Assembly: GCA_012295275.1 (NCBI GenBank)
Contig: CM022677.1
Location: 18,757,908 to 18,821,907, forward strand
Source: Chrysomallon squamiferum
Lineage: Eukaryota; Mollusca; Gastropoda; Neomphalida; Peltospiridae
Reading direction: 5' to 3'
Length of the DNA: 64,000 nt
Each line of letters starts with the position of its first letter. The stretch's first letter is position 1. A model generated the notes under the pieces. It was not told the origin of the DNA, made no database searches, and saw only the letters and a list, made by a program, of their open reading frames with translations. Shown here piece after piece: positions 1 to 15,705 of this stretch. The translations under genes and the position numbers were made by a program.

Positions 1-716
1 TAATACCGATTCCCGTATCATCGGTATTTCACATCAACTTTTGAAAAAAAATAATGTGAAAACTTCTACAGTTGCAAAACTAAAAAATCAAACCAATGCA
101 AAACAACTCATGGTTAGATAAAAAAATAAAAAGATAATTATAAACAAATATATTCAACAAAAATATAATCAAAAACATAATACATTTATTAATACACAGT
201 TCATTACAATCAAAGCTAAGGATAAGTCAATTACATGCATTTAAATATTAAAATGGACTATTAAAGTCCATTCATTCCTAACTGATATCAGTTCCACTCC
301 ATCCCGATGTGTTAAAAGTAATCTATAACAAAAGTAGTTAACTTCAGCTTGGATTCTGTTGTGTTTTGTAGAAAAACATTAACCTCTAGCTAACACCAGA
401 TTAACAGGTGTGATTTTATGTTTATCTATTTCTGCACTTGGACAACTGGCATACTAATACCATACTAATCTGTCTGTAATCATTTGTATCACTTATGTCA
501 ACTAGAACTAATTACATTGTTACTACTAATACTACTGTTACTGCTACTACTACTACTACTACTACCACTACTACTACTATTATTATTATTAAAGAAAAAA
601 TATACAAGCGATAAAATAATTATAATAATAATAGTAGTAATAGTTGTTGTAGTGTTAGTACCAGTAATATTAGTAATAATAACGTTAAATCCACTGATTC
701 TGATTAAAGTTTACTA
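1..716. other. AT-rich non-coding DNA, duplicated flank
   Basis: No gene seen. The first 60 bases resemble 14935-15000 (shared 'tatcatcggtatttc' block), so this is part of a locally duplicated segment. Bases 519-600 are a degenerate (TAC/TTA) trinucleotide tract that leaves a Leu-rich open frame with no coding character. Confidence 0.5.
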
Positions 717-890
717 AGTAAAATTTATGTCTGTGATTTGTAAGTTTGTGTTTCGTGTTTAATCATTTTCTTTTACTAAATCACGACATCTCCACTTATT
801 AGTTATAGAAAAGCACTGAAGCCAATAAATTCCAGTGTTGTGTTTGTTGTTGTTCTTTTGAATATTTTTAATGTCCTGCTAAGTCGGAGT
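717..890 (-). pseudogene. Third TNF-like copy: fragment of last exon and 3' flank
   Basis: On the minus strand this matches the end of the intact TNF-like gene (3210-3380). It shares the 3' flank ('gatttgtaagtttgtg', 'aaatcacgacatctcc') and a degraded C-terminus reading roughly NNNKHNTGIYWLQ against NNKHDFGIYCFQ in the intact gene. The stop codon position (813-815) reads TGC instead of TAA. Homology fades beyond about 890 and no other exon of this copy was found, so it is a truncated relic of the same duplication series. Confidence 0.6.
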
Positions 891-1500
891 AATAACGTAG
901 ATAATAATTAATTTTAAGATACACTTTAACAAATATATCTCAGAGATATCTTCCTGCACCTGACTCAGTTTATTCTTGTTTCCATGGTTTCGTTGTTGGA
1001 GACAACATACTTAGATAAAAACATATAGGAAGGGTAGATTTAAAAAAATGACCTTAACCATGACCTTGTATTGAAAACGAAGAACGTCGTAAACATGAAA
1101 ATACGTAAGATTTTCTAGTATTGATTTATTTTGTTTATAGCTTTTGTTTTGTTGTCGTCGTTGTTGTATTTCATATACATAATATTTTGTTGCCTTGTGT
1201 GTCCAAGAAAGGCGTACTTTAATGTTTTGTGGGAAAATGTTTGATTCAGAGAGCTTTTTTTTATTATTATTATATTTTTTAAATTGCCCTTTGTATTTAT
1301 TTCATAAATTTGTATCCCATTTACAATTCTTGTTTTTAAAAATTATTATTTCTTTTTAAAATTTTATTTATTAATATTAATTTTTTTTTACATTTATTTA
1401 TTCATTAATTTTCGTACTGAAGATTTATGTATTAAATTAATTAATAATCAGTAATGCGTATTTTTTTAATTTGTTTTGATTATTTTATTTTCTGAATCGT

Positions 1501-1548
<48 letters not shown>

Positions 1549-2149
1549 TGTTTATTTATTTATTTATTTTGGCGTGTGGCAGTAAGACTTGACCCATTTT
1601 TTGGTGCCAGTTAATTGAAACTGCGAACTGTGATTGTTCCTTTGATGTTTTCTAACGACTCTAATAACAGAGTAAAATGGCGGATCATTACTGATTTAAT
1701 GGAATCTCGGGATACACTAACATGGGAATTATATCAAATGATAAATAAATAAATAAATAAATACTAATCTGCATTTCTTCGAAAACAATAATAAGTAAGG
1801 CTTGTTATAATTTTTTGTTCTCCGCAGAAACCAGTTGGGTTTATTGATCGTTGCTGTGGTTCAAAATGTTTGTCGAAGATTTGATAACCTCAGTTTATTA
1901 GAAACCTTTAAACAAAACTAACATAATTTAATACTAAATCAGTACAACTGACATGTCACGTAATGCCCAAGACCACGTGACACGAGGCCTAATGACAAAA
2001 GTCAGGCAGTCAGTCAAATGGGGTTAAGGTTTTGTTTACATCTATTCATTGTGTGGAATAGATGTTCAGTTCAGTTCTTTATTATCGTAACCTCTACAGC
2101 CTATTGATATACAATGTCAATAGAAAAATGAAAAAAGTATAAATTCTCC

Positions 2150-2150
<1 letters not shown>
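891..2150. other. AT-rich intergenic DNA
   Basis: No gene seen. It contains an (AT)n run at 1504-1545, TTTA/AAAT short repeats at 1548-1570 and 1740-1762, and at 1600-1700 a diverged copy of a dispersed repeat also present near 2220-2300 and 11700-11790 (shared 'aactgcgaactgtgattg' type core). Confidence 0.5.
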
Positions 2151-3209
<1,059 letters not shown>

Positions 3210-3306
3210 TCATCAAAGTTATGTCTGTGATTTGTAAGTTTGTGTTTCGAGTTTAGTATTTTTCTTTTACTAAATCACGACATCTCCACCTGTTAGTTAT
3301 AGAAAA

Positions 3307-3695
3307 TTACTGAAAACAATAAATTCCGAAGTCGTGTTTATTGTTGTCCTTTTCAAGATTGTCAATGTTCTGCACGCGCAGTTCAATACTGTCGTCTGCT
3401 TTCAGTTCAAACAACGCGCCTTGGTAAGTGGGAGTAAACCCTGCTGTCCCTGATGACGTCACACAAACGTGAGAGTTGAAAAGTTCGAGTAATTTCTCTT
3501 CGTGTTTCCCGCCATTTCTAAGCCAGATGGAATGAATAGAAGTGACGTCGTCTTGTGTTTGGTTGTTCACGAAAACAAGATGAGCGTAAATAAAACACGT
3601 GCCAGGCGTTTTTACTTGAATGCGGCCATCTTTGTACATCATCTTCTTCCCAATGAACGAAGAGTCTTGTTTCCAGTGCAGTATATTTTGTCCTT
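3307..3695 (-). CDS. TNF-like ligand exon 4 (most of TNF homology domain)
   Basis: Acceptor attttgcag preceded by a (TTA)n tract. Encodes residues 175-302, including the signature GTCFIYAHLVF and the terminal FGIYCFQ, then TAA. Confidence 0.88.
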
Positions 3696-3701
3696 CTGCA
3701 A

Positions 3702-3761
<60 letters not shown>

Positions 3762-3851
3762 TGTTTAGGAAACTGTTTCTCTATCTCTCTCTCATATAGA
3801 CCTATATATCGACATTAAATCTAGGCAATCTAATAAAGATACTCATAAATG

Positions 3852-3893
<42 letters not shown>

Positions 3894-4495
3894 TTATAAT
3901 AAATAGGTAATAAGGTAAATAATGAACACATCTCTTATTTAAAAAATGATATTTAATACTTTAATAATTCATTTCTGTTTAACCTATAACGAACTTTGAC
4001 CTCACCTGACCTCACCCAGTCAATTCCGCGTAGATGTGCTGAACGGTCACTCTCCCCATGAAAACTCAATTCAGAATCTAAAAAAAAAAATGACACACAC
4101 ACACATATATATATATATTTCGACGTTAATGTTTTTAATTATGTGGTACTACATTTAGCACACGCACACTCTATATTGAGCATCTCTCGGTCGATTCCGG
4201 TCAGTCGGAACACCTCGTCACATTCCGCTACGCTCATATTTCAAAGAAATGTACGAAATGTTCCGACTATATAACGAGGTACGGAATTGACCGAGTTGTA
4301 ACGAATCCCGCCTCTACGAAAATTTCAGTATTAGTCAGCGGTTAGCACGAAGACATGATTGTTTAGTGTATTCACTGCCAACTGCGCACAACACGTCTAA
4401 TTATAGAACCTGGGATTTCCGCGTTTTTATTAGCCAATGTCGTTCAGACGTGCCTTACTGTCGAAGCCTGAATACATAGTTTAACACATACCTGT

Positions 4496-4532
<37 letters not shown>

Positions 4533-4963
4533 TGTTTTTATTCATACATCTATATATATATGCTGTGTGCATGTGTGTGTATGTGTTTGTTTATTCACGT
4601 ATTAATGAGTGAAACAATCAGACAGAGAAACAGACAGACAGATTTTCGAGGAATTTATGTGTATGTGAATGTATGTTTGTGTATGTGTATATGTGCATGT
4701 GTGTATGTGTATCTGTGTATCTGTATGTGTGTATGTGTATGTGTCACAAATATCAGTTTTAATTTTGAATGTATTAAGAATATTATTGTATATTAAGAAT
4801 GATTTACTACTCACTTTTCGCCTTCTCTTTCTGGTACTGTGTTTCTGCAAACTGCGAATACATAGAAATGTAGAAAAGAATCAACATATTTTGGTCCATA
4901 TGTAAGAACATACATACAAATATACATACATACAACATCAACAACAGAAACAACAAACATAAC

Positions 4964-5016
<53 letters not shown>

Positions 5017-5428
5017 CCTTTGTTACGATGTCGATCAGGTTTCGCTCACGACCAGCACAGCAGATATTTCCATCTTCTCCAACGTCGAAGTCGTAGATGT
5101 TGTCAGTTTTGTCATCGTCGGTGAGATAAACATCTTTGCACGGAAAGCAGACGTCGTCGTCCCATTGCACAACGGTTTGACGTTGTGACTGCACCCGTGG
5201 TGTAGTGAAAGTTAGAGATATAACGATCACCAGAAAGATGTCGATGAAAAGAAAAAGGACAATGACCTCTGTCCAGAATTTCTTTTTCTCTTTTTCTTTG
5301 TCTTTATCTTTGTCTAAATTTTCTTCTCCATTTGGTTTGATGAGTGGCTCGTCACTGCTACCTGGATTACACCTTTCTCTCTGTTTCACTTCTTTGTTTT
5401 GCAACAAACTTTCGTTGTTGTGATCCAT
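3307..5428 (-). CDS. TNF superfamily ligand-like protein, 4 exons, 302 aa
   Basis: Type II membrane cytokine-like ligand. Joining 5428-5018, 4851-4815, 4077-4006 and 3695-3307 with GT/AG sites and matching phases (0, 1, 1) gives 302 aa without stops. Residues 1-51 are a charged cytoplasmic tail ending in a Lys/Asp/Glu repeat (about 39-50). Residues 52-74 are a hydrophobic transmembrane segment. A stalk with CxxC (C94, C97) and CC (123-124) follows. The TNF homology domain starts near SAHLRGIDW (162-170), continues with ILHWKQD, carries the family signature as GTCFIYAHLVF and ends FGIYCFQ. The start is the first Met of a conserved MDHNN. The subfamily is not resolved. A decaying paralogue lies at 20489-23690 and a fragment at 717-890. 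(TTA)n tracts flank the exon 1 donor and exon 4 acceptor in both paralogues. Expression would bind a TNF receptor-like partner at the cell surface (family knowledge). Confidence 0.85.
3696..4005 (-). repeat. TNF-like intron 3 with (TAA)n and (TTA)n tracts
   Basis: (TAA)n at 3702-3761 abuts the exon 4 acceptor, so on the coding strand the (TTA)n forms the pyrimidine-rich tract. A second (TTA)n lies at 3852-3894. Confidence 0.85.
4006..4077 (-). CDS. TNF-like ligand exon 3
   Basis: 72 nt, acceptor ttttttag, donor TCAG|gtgagg. Encodes SELSFHGESDRSAHLRGIDW and three more residues, the first strand of the TNF homology domain. Confidence 0.82.
4157..4305. repeat. Imperfect inverted repeat in TNF-like intron 2
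   Basis: 'ctcggtcgattccg' near 4187 and the inverse complement of 'cggaattgaccgag' near 4281 face each other. Inner arms also match ('agtcggaaca' against 'tgttccgact'). The segment is GC-richer than its surroundings. It could be a small hairpin or MITE-like relic. Confidence 0.5.
4499..4529. repeat. Poly(T) run
   Basis: About 31 T in intron 2 of the TNF-like gene, followed by a (TATG)/(GTGT)-rich tract to about 4745. Confidence 0.95.
4815..4851 (-). CDS. TNF-like ligand microexon 2 (37 nt)
   Basis: Acceptor tattcgcag, donor AAAA|gtgagt. Encodes FAETQYQKEKAK plus one base. Its length supplies exactly the phase needed to join exons 1 and 3. The paralogue has a 31-nt homologue with the same boundaries. 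Confidence 0.8.
4964..5013. repeat. (TAA)n microsatellite next to TNF-like exon 1 donor
   Basis: Starts 4 nt inside intron 1 on the minus strand. The same arrangement exists at 23246-23291 in the paralogue, so the repeat predates the duplication. Confidence 0.95.
5018..5428 (-). CDS. TNF-like ligand exon 1
   Basis: Encodes residues 1-137: cytoplasmic tail, transmembrane helix and cysteine-containing stalk, ending ...LIDIVTK. The donor is AAAG|gttttt, immediately followed by a (TTA)n microsatellite. Phase 0. Confidence 0.88.
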
Positions 5429-5760
5429 TTCTTTTTTATCTCAGAAAACTTGTATGTCGCTCAGATGCAAACTGCGAACTGGGAAATGTTTGTTTGATGT
5501 TTCCTTTAAGACGTTTTTCCACTAATGAGATGATTAAACTTGAAACACCGTCCTATAAGATCTGTGAATGGGGTGAGACATTGCGTTTTGCCAGCTATCA
5601 GATCTGTGAATGGGGTGAGACTTGGCGTTTTGCCAGCTATCAATGACAGTCACACTGCTCATCATGCGCTCTACAGTTGATCTTTCAAACTTGTCATTTG
5701 GCCACGCCTTAAACGCAGTCTGATAATCATTGTCGCCGAGGAAAAGTTTATACACAACAT
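5429..5760 (-). repeat. Repeat block with two 42-bp units, open on the minus strand
   Basis: Upstream of the TNF-like start. It contains two tandem 42-bp units ('agatctgtgaatggggtgag...') at about 5558-5642. The minus strand keeps an open frame 5755-5534 that reads FLGDNDYQTAFKAWPNDKFE and then repeats of SWQNAMSHPIHRSD. Homologous blocks at 7835-8065 (three units) and 23818-23965 (one unit) have broken frames upstream of the repeat, so a functional protein is doubtful. Confidence 0.6.
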
Positions 5761-6240
5761 GTGATTTTTAGTTACCTGTAATGCATTCTTCTTTGTACTG
5801 TAACCCTACACTTTGTACTGTAACCCAATGCATACAAGTACAAAAGAGAAAAGAAGAATAAGAAAAAGTGAAATGAAATGTTGAACTCATTAGGTCATTC
5901 ATTCATCGATTGCTTGTGTTTTTTTGTTTAGTTTAGTTTTTGGGTTGTAGTAGTTGTTGTTGCTATTGTTTTCGTCGTCGTCGTGGTAGTAGTAGTAGTA
6001 TAAACAATAAGTATCAAAAAGGATGATTCAGCAGAGGTCCTTTCAGTTTTATATATTTATATATAATTAACTAATAAAAAGAAGAACAATAGCAGCAGCA
6101 ATAACGACAACAACGACAGCAACAATAATAATAATAATAATAATAATGGCGATGAAGTTAAATTTATAATGACAACTCTGCGCCAAATACTAAATAAATA
6201 AACAAACGTTTTATGTGTGTTATACGTGTATTATTAAGAC
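5761..6240. repeat. Duplicated non-coding segment (pair at 8130-8760)
   Basis: Matches 8130-8760 in order: 'attcttctttgtactgtaa', a TTG/GTC/GTA trinucleotide-rich stretch, 'aaaggatgattcagcagagg', 'gacaactctgcgccaaata'. No gene. Confidence 0.75.
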
Positions 6241-7440
<1,200 letters not shown>

Positions 7441-7445
7441 TATAT

Positions 7446-7829
<384 letters not shown>

Positions 7830-8130
7830 TCCAGTTATAAGATCTGTGAACAGGGTGAGAGATGGCGTTTTGCCAGCTATCAGATCTGTGAATGGAGTGA
7901 GACATGGCGTTTTGCCAATTATCAGATCTGTGAATGGGGTGAGACATGGCGTTTTGCCAGTTATCAGTGACAGTCATACTAATCTTCATGCGGTCTACAG
8001 TTAATATTTCAAACTTGTCATTTGGCCAAATAATCTAAACTCAATCTGATAATCATTGTCGCTTACATACAAACTGCGGACTGCGACTTAAGAACTGTTT
8101 ATACACAACCTGTGATTTTTATTTACCTGT
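7830..8130 (-). repeat. Repeat block with three 42-bp units
   Basis: Homologue of 5534-5755: three tandem 42-bp units at about 7839-7965, then the diverged 'KFERSTVER'-type sequence with stops. Directly abuts the (TG)n tract. Confidence 0.65.
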
Positions 8131-8830
8131 AATACATTCTTCTTTGTACTGTAATCCTACATAGTCATTGCAAAGTTACTGTCTACGCCACTGTATACAC
8201 TCGGTGATTCTGACTGTTTGTCAGTTATTTTGGATTCAAGTAGTCAGTCAAATGGGTTTATGAGTCAGGCAGTGTTCGTTGTAGGGATTAGTGTTTCATT
8301 TCAGTTCTTTATGATCGTTAGCTTTACAGCTTATTAATATGCAATGTCAATAAACAAAAATGCAACAAATACAAAAGAGAAAAGAAGAATAAGAAAAAAA
8401 TGAAATGAAATGTTGAACTCATTAGTTCATTCATTCATCGATTACTTGTGTTTTTTTCTTTAGTTTAGTTTTTGGGTTGTAGTAGTTGTTGTTGCTGTTG
8501 TTTTCGTCGTCGTCGTGGTAGTAGTAGTAGTATAAACAACAAGTATCAAAAAGGATGATTCAGCAGAGGTCCTTTCAGTTTTGACAGACTCCATTTATAT
8601 ATAATTAACTAATAAAAAGAACAACAATAGGAACAACAGCAGCAACAACAATAATAACAATAATAATAATAATAATAATAATGACGATGAACTTAAATTT
8701 ATAATGACAACTCTGCGCCAAATAATAAATAAATAAATAAACGATTTATGTGTGTTATACGTGTATTATTAAGGATTAAATAAATATATATTTTTTTATT
8801 AATTCTGAGACCAGAAGGAAGAGTAGAATG
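8131..8830. repeat. Duplicated non-coding segment (pair at 5770-6240)
   Basis: Second copy of the segment described at 5761-6240, carrying its own TAA/CAA trinucleotide stretch. Bases 8140-8330 also resemble 24010-24185. Confidence 0.75.
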
Positions 8831-9127
8831 AACAATTTTACAGTTCTTTACATCAATAATGATAATAATAATAAGAAGAAAATTAGTTATTCATTTTATA
8901 TATATATTTCTGTGTGTGTATATCCAATATCTATGTTATGTATGTATATATCACTGGTACGTATGTAATAAAGACGTTTTCTTTACTCAATATTCTTCTT
9001 ATTTTTCTTTAAAACGTTTACTCAAAAAAATAAGATCAGTTTCTTAATACTATTAAATAGGTTTTGTCTACTATAATAACGAAACAAAAACAACTATAAT
9101 AACAACAAGTAATAACAATAACAGTAT

Positions 9128-9174
<47 letters not shown>

Positions 9175-9334
9175 TGTATTTATGTATTTATTTATTTATT
9201 TATATATTTGTTTATGTATTTATTTATTTATTTTTTCTTTATCGCCCTCTGTTATTATTTCGTATACACACTACCAAATAATAGTCTGATTATTATTGTA
9301 TATTGAATTTGCGTTAGTCTTTAAAAATATCAGA

Positions 9335-9530
9335 TCTTTTCAAAACGTGACTCAATACTAAATTTGATACCTCACTGCAGATCTGCAGATACGTCTGTTA
9401 AGTCCAGGTGTTAGAGATCATGTTTCTTCTTTTCTTTATTGTGCACGTTGAAGTTAGTTTGAGAAAGGGAAGTGATCAACAATAATCACAGAGGAGGGTG
9501 ACAGGGCCGGTACTGAGATTTGTAGACAAT
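9335..9530. repeat. Inverted repeat arm (partner 22017-22205)
   Basis: The reverse complement matches 22017-22205 closely, sharing 'gtgcacaataaagaaaagaa' and 'cagtaccggccctgt'. The arms are about 12.5 kb apart. Confidence 0.8.
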
Positions 9531-9890
9531 CGTGATTTAAATTTTTGTTTGAGTTTCATAAAAATAGAAGGATAATTAGACAGACAGACACATCGATAGA
9601 AATCTAACTGTAACACTGAAAGCGTTATAATGGTAAAATGTCGTGATAATATATCAGATCAGTTATTAAAATAACTTTACAAATTTTAAACGTTTTTACT
9701 TTTTAATAATGCGCGGAATGACGTCACATAATATTAAAGTTTTCAAATGAAACAGAAGACTTACAAAATTAAAATGTCTTAATTAATTAATTACTTAACG
9801 AAATGATACTATGATACTACTACTAAAACAGCTACTACTACTATCATCAGTATTTAATTTACTTATTAATTTACTTATTGATTTCTTTGT

Positions 9891-9891
<1 letters not shown>

Positions 9892-9949
<58 letters not shown>
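9892..9949. repeat. (GA)n microsatellite
   Basis: About 29 GA units. The homologous site at about 19912-19922 has only 'tagaaagagcta', so this array expanded after duplication. Confidence 0.97.
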
Positions 9950-9951
<2 letters not shown>

Positions 9952-10090
9952 GGCTTATACAGAGTGAATCTGTAGGTAGTAAATATAAAACTGCAAAGTA
10001 AATTTTACTCCTGACAAAACAAATTACTGTGTCACATTGTTTCAATAATACGTTAATTATACGCTACTGACTAAATATAAATAGATAAAA

Positions 10091-11581
<1,491 letters not shown>

Positions 11582-11624
11582 GTCTATACACAAACACATA
11601 CATGCAATATATCATATATCATGG

Positions 11625-13003
<1,379 letters not shown>

Positions 13004-13068
13004 TGCATAATCACTGGTTGTGTGGTACATCTAAAAACAGAGAAAACGTAATCAGAAAATTATATATA

Positions 13069-13850
13069 CAGCGGTACTTTGGCTTACGAGTTTAATTCGT
13101 TCCGTGACCGACCTCACAACTCAGATTACTCGTATATCAAATCACTTTACCCAACTAAAATTAACTGAAATACCATTAATCCGTTCCAGCCCCCAAAAAA
13201 CCCACCCCAATTCATTTACAACGTGTATTTAAATAATAATAATTAAAAAAATAAATATTGTATAAAAACAAAATAAAAGAGAATGTAAAGAAATAAATTT
13301 GTTTTGTATAGTGTACAGGGTTAGGGTTTCTCCATCTTTTCATGGACAGAGTTCCGCAGCTTACAAATTATTTTAACGCTTTTGGCTTGAGTTATAGCCT
13401 TTATCGACTCCTTCAGCTTCAGTATGGTACTCATCGAAAAAGTACTACGCCCGTACTGCCTAGCCATGTTGACAACACGCACACCTCTCTCATGTTTTTT
13501 TATGATTTCATGCTTCAATTCAATGGACATCGTCCGCTTCTTCTTCTCAGCACTGTCCCCTGCAGTCACTTTCTTTGGATCCATGGAAATCTGACAAAAT
13601 ACTGGACATAATGCGAGTACAACACAACAGAGATGTTTCCACGGCAAGGTAACCACGTGAAGAAAACGAGTGAGACGCGGGATGCTGGTCGGATGTTTTG
13701 TTGTTCGTTGCGCCAACTACGGGCAGCGTATTTGAAGCTCGCTCGTAATTCGGATTTTGGCTCGCAGGTCAAAGCAAAAAATCGAAATGGCAGCTGCTCG
13801 TAACTCGGAAAACTCGTATGTTGGAACACTCGTATCGCAAGGTACCACTG
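13069..13850 (-). mobile_element. Internally deleted Tigger/pogo DNA transposon, 782 bp
   Basis: Terminal inverted repeats are visible: the left end 'cagcggtactttggcttacg' pairs with the right end, whose reverse complement is 'cagtggtaccttgcgatacg'. The element is flanked by TA on both sides (13067-13068 and 13851-13852), the target duplication typical of the Tc1/mariner-pogo group. The minus strand retains the N-terminal DNA-binding portion of the transposase (13584-13321). The CENP-B-type second HTH and DDE catalytic domain are absent, so it is non-autonomous. It sits just downstream of the galactosyltransferase-like exon relic. Confidence 0.85.
13321..13584 (-). pseudogene. Truncated Tigger-like transposase, psq/CENP-B N-terminal HTH (87 aa)
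   Basis: The frame MDPKKVTAGD...KKKRTMSIELKHEII shows the psq-type helix-turn-helix seen in Tigger and CENPB-domain proteins, including HERGVRVVNMARQYGRST followed by TILKLKESIK. It stops after 87 residues, whereas family transposases run to several hundred with a DDE domain. The MDPKK Met (13584) is preferred over the upstream in-frame Met at 13716 because it matches the family start. It may still encode a small DNA-binding peptide, but more likely it is a relic. Confidence 0.75.
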
Positions 13851-13877
13851 TATCATAAAGATTATTTATTTACTTAC

Positions 13878-14264
13878 TTTCTTGAATGACCAAGTTGATA
13901 GTACCAGTGGGTAAACGCCCTGTAACATGAGCTCCAGGGTTCATACAGTGGAAAAGATTTCTGCACAATTTGTTAGTAACAGCTATCGGTTTAACACTCA
14001 GTCTTTTAAGACATTTTGCTATTACTACATCTTCCTTTGAACCACATTGTCTGCAGATCGTAGAGTTATTTCCCCTGGTGCTAAAGCGTGTCAGTGTTTC
14101 TTTACTGAGCACGTAACCAGCTTCCTGAAAAACTGACCGTAAAATACCGGAACTGACGTGTTTTTAGTGGAGACGAAGTGACGTAAGTTTTTAACGATGA
14201 CGTAAGTATCGTCGTCTGCTTTCATGAACCAGTCGGCGTCGTTTAAATGGTGTTTGTAGATGTA
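13878..14264 (-). pseudogene. Core-1 beta-1,3-galactosyltransferase-like (C1GALT1 family) exon relic
   Basis: The minus strand reads YIYKHHLNDADWFMKADDDT followed by YVIVKNLRHF, the conserved DADWF.KADDDTY core of C1GALT1-type Golgi enzymes that add galactose to O-linked GalNAc. The DDD is the metal-binding motif. A deletion and frameshift then removes the expected ...GYMSGGAG region: frame 1 stops after SVKKH, and another frame resumes with GYVLSKETLTRF, then SKEDVVIAKCLKRL. Splice sites look intact (ttatctatcag acceptor before 14264, A|gtaagt donor after 13878). No partner exons were found within the window. An inactivated copy of a multigene family is most likely. Confidence 0.7.
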
Positions 14265-14299
14265 CTGATAGATAAAATAAAATAAAAAAATCTCACACA

Positions 14300-14586
14300 C
14301 ACTAATGCGTGTGAAAAGTAGAAAGATAGAAAGAAGAAATTATGAAATGAAAGGTTGAAGTTATTAGTTCATTTATTCGTCGATTAATTATTATTATTAT
14401 TTTTTTTTATTGTTATTATGAATATTATTATTTTCTGTTTAGATGAATTTTTGTATTTATTATTGTTGTTGACGTCGTAGCCGTTGTTGTTGTTGTAGTA
14501 AATACAGCTCCTTTTATATATGTTTACATATTATTAATTAATTAAAAATCACAAAACTTAACAACGACAACAACAAAACAACAGTA

Positions 14587-14649
<63 letters not shown>

Positions 14650-15071
14650 TACGATGAATTCAAATATATATAATGACAACAGTATGTCACATATTAAACA
14701 AATAAATAAACTGTTTATGTGTCTTATTTGAGCTTTCTTAATCCACGTATAATCCAGTTTGGTTTAAAGAAACGTAACAATTGTCAATAAGATTTCAATT
14801 TCTGTCGAGTTGACGGCAAGGGAAGTAACTCTCTTATGAAACGTTAAGCAAAGGAAAGAGACTGGTTATCCCGCCTGATCTCTTTCCAAACCGGTTTAAT
14901 ATATAACTGAAGCAATATTCAAGGAGAATAATACAATTGTAATAACGATTTCAGTATCATCGGTATTTCGCATCAACATTTGAAAAATACTGCAAAGTCA
15001 ACTACATAATAATACATTTATTATAATTGTTTAAAATATATATATATATATATATATATATAGATAGATAG

Positions 15072-15121
<50 letters not shown>

Positions 15122-15700
15122 GGCATATTTATAGTGGATAATATAATTATTTTATATTCTCGTATTTTAATAATTTATTATAAATGAGGGTTAGTAACAA
15201 TGTTACGATGCTGGTCAAGGGGAAAATACACTAGCTTGTGCATTTTAATCATCTTATTGTAATAATAAATATATATTAATATAGAGTTAATATGTATTAG
15301 CTTGAGTGAACGTGCCTTTAGATTTATTACGAGTAATGTGTTGTTTCACATTACCCGATCATGGTACCTGATGAAACATTTATTTTAATCTATAAATAGA
15401 ATCTTTCATTTGAATCGCGAAGTGACACGCATGACCTAGCACGCATGATGCAGATAATTTACATTTCAAACACAGACTTTAAGCACGTTCTCCTTATATT
15501 TAATATCAAAGGGGCAAATATACTGTACTGTTCTATTCTTATTTATTTATTTATTTATTTTGTATTATTTTTGATGGTTATGCTTAATTTCACATACGGT
15601 TGAACAAACAAGAAAAGAAAAAAAGGAAAAAAAATAGTTTGACCAATGTAGTTAACAATTTAGAATTTTTCAAAAGACACTGTGTCCTTTTCTTCTTTTT
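14300..15700. other. AT-rich intergenic DNA with microsatellites
   Basis: (TAA)n at 14586-14649 and (TA)n at 15036-15112. A duplicated block at 14930-15000 matches the window start. No gene seen. Confidence 0.6.
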
Positions 15701-15705
15701 TTGTG

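Larger units (their letters stand above)
8831..10090. repeat. Duplicated segment, colinear in part with 19140-20060
   Basis: Bases 8775-9070 match 19142-19430, 9535-9800 match 19450-19700, and 9830-10080 match 19800-20060, all in the same order and orientation. Differences include a (TTTA)n expansion at 9125-9230 and a (GA)n expansion at 9892-9949 found only in this copy. Confidence 0.75.

Noticed and set aside
3502-3768. Plus-strand 88-codon frame over the TNF-like last exon
   Set aside because: Opposite-strand shadow ending in a (TAA)n-encoded Ile run.
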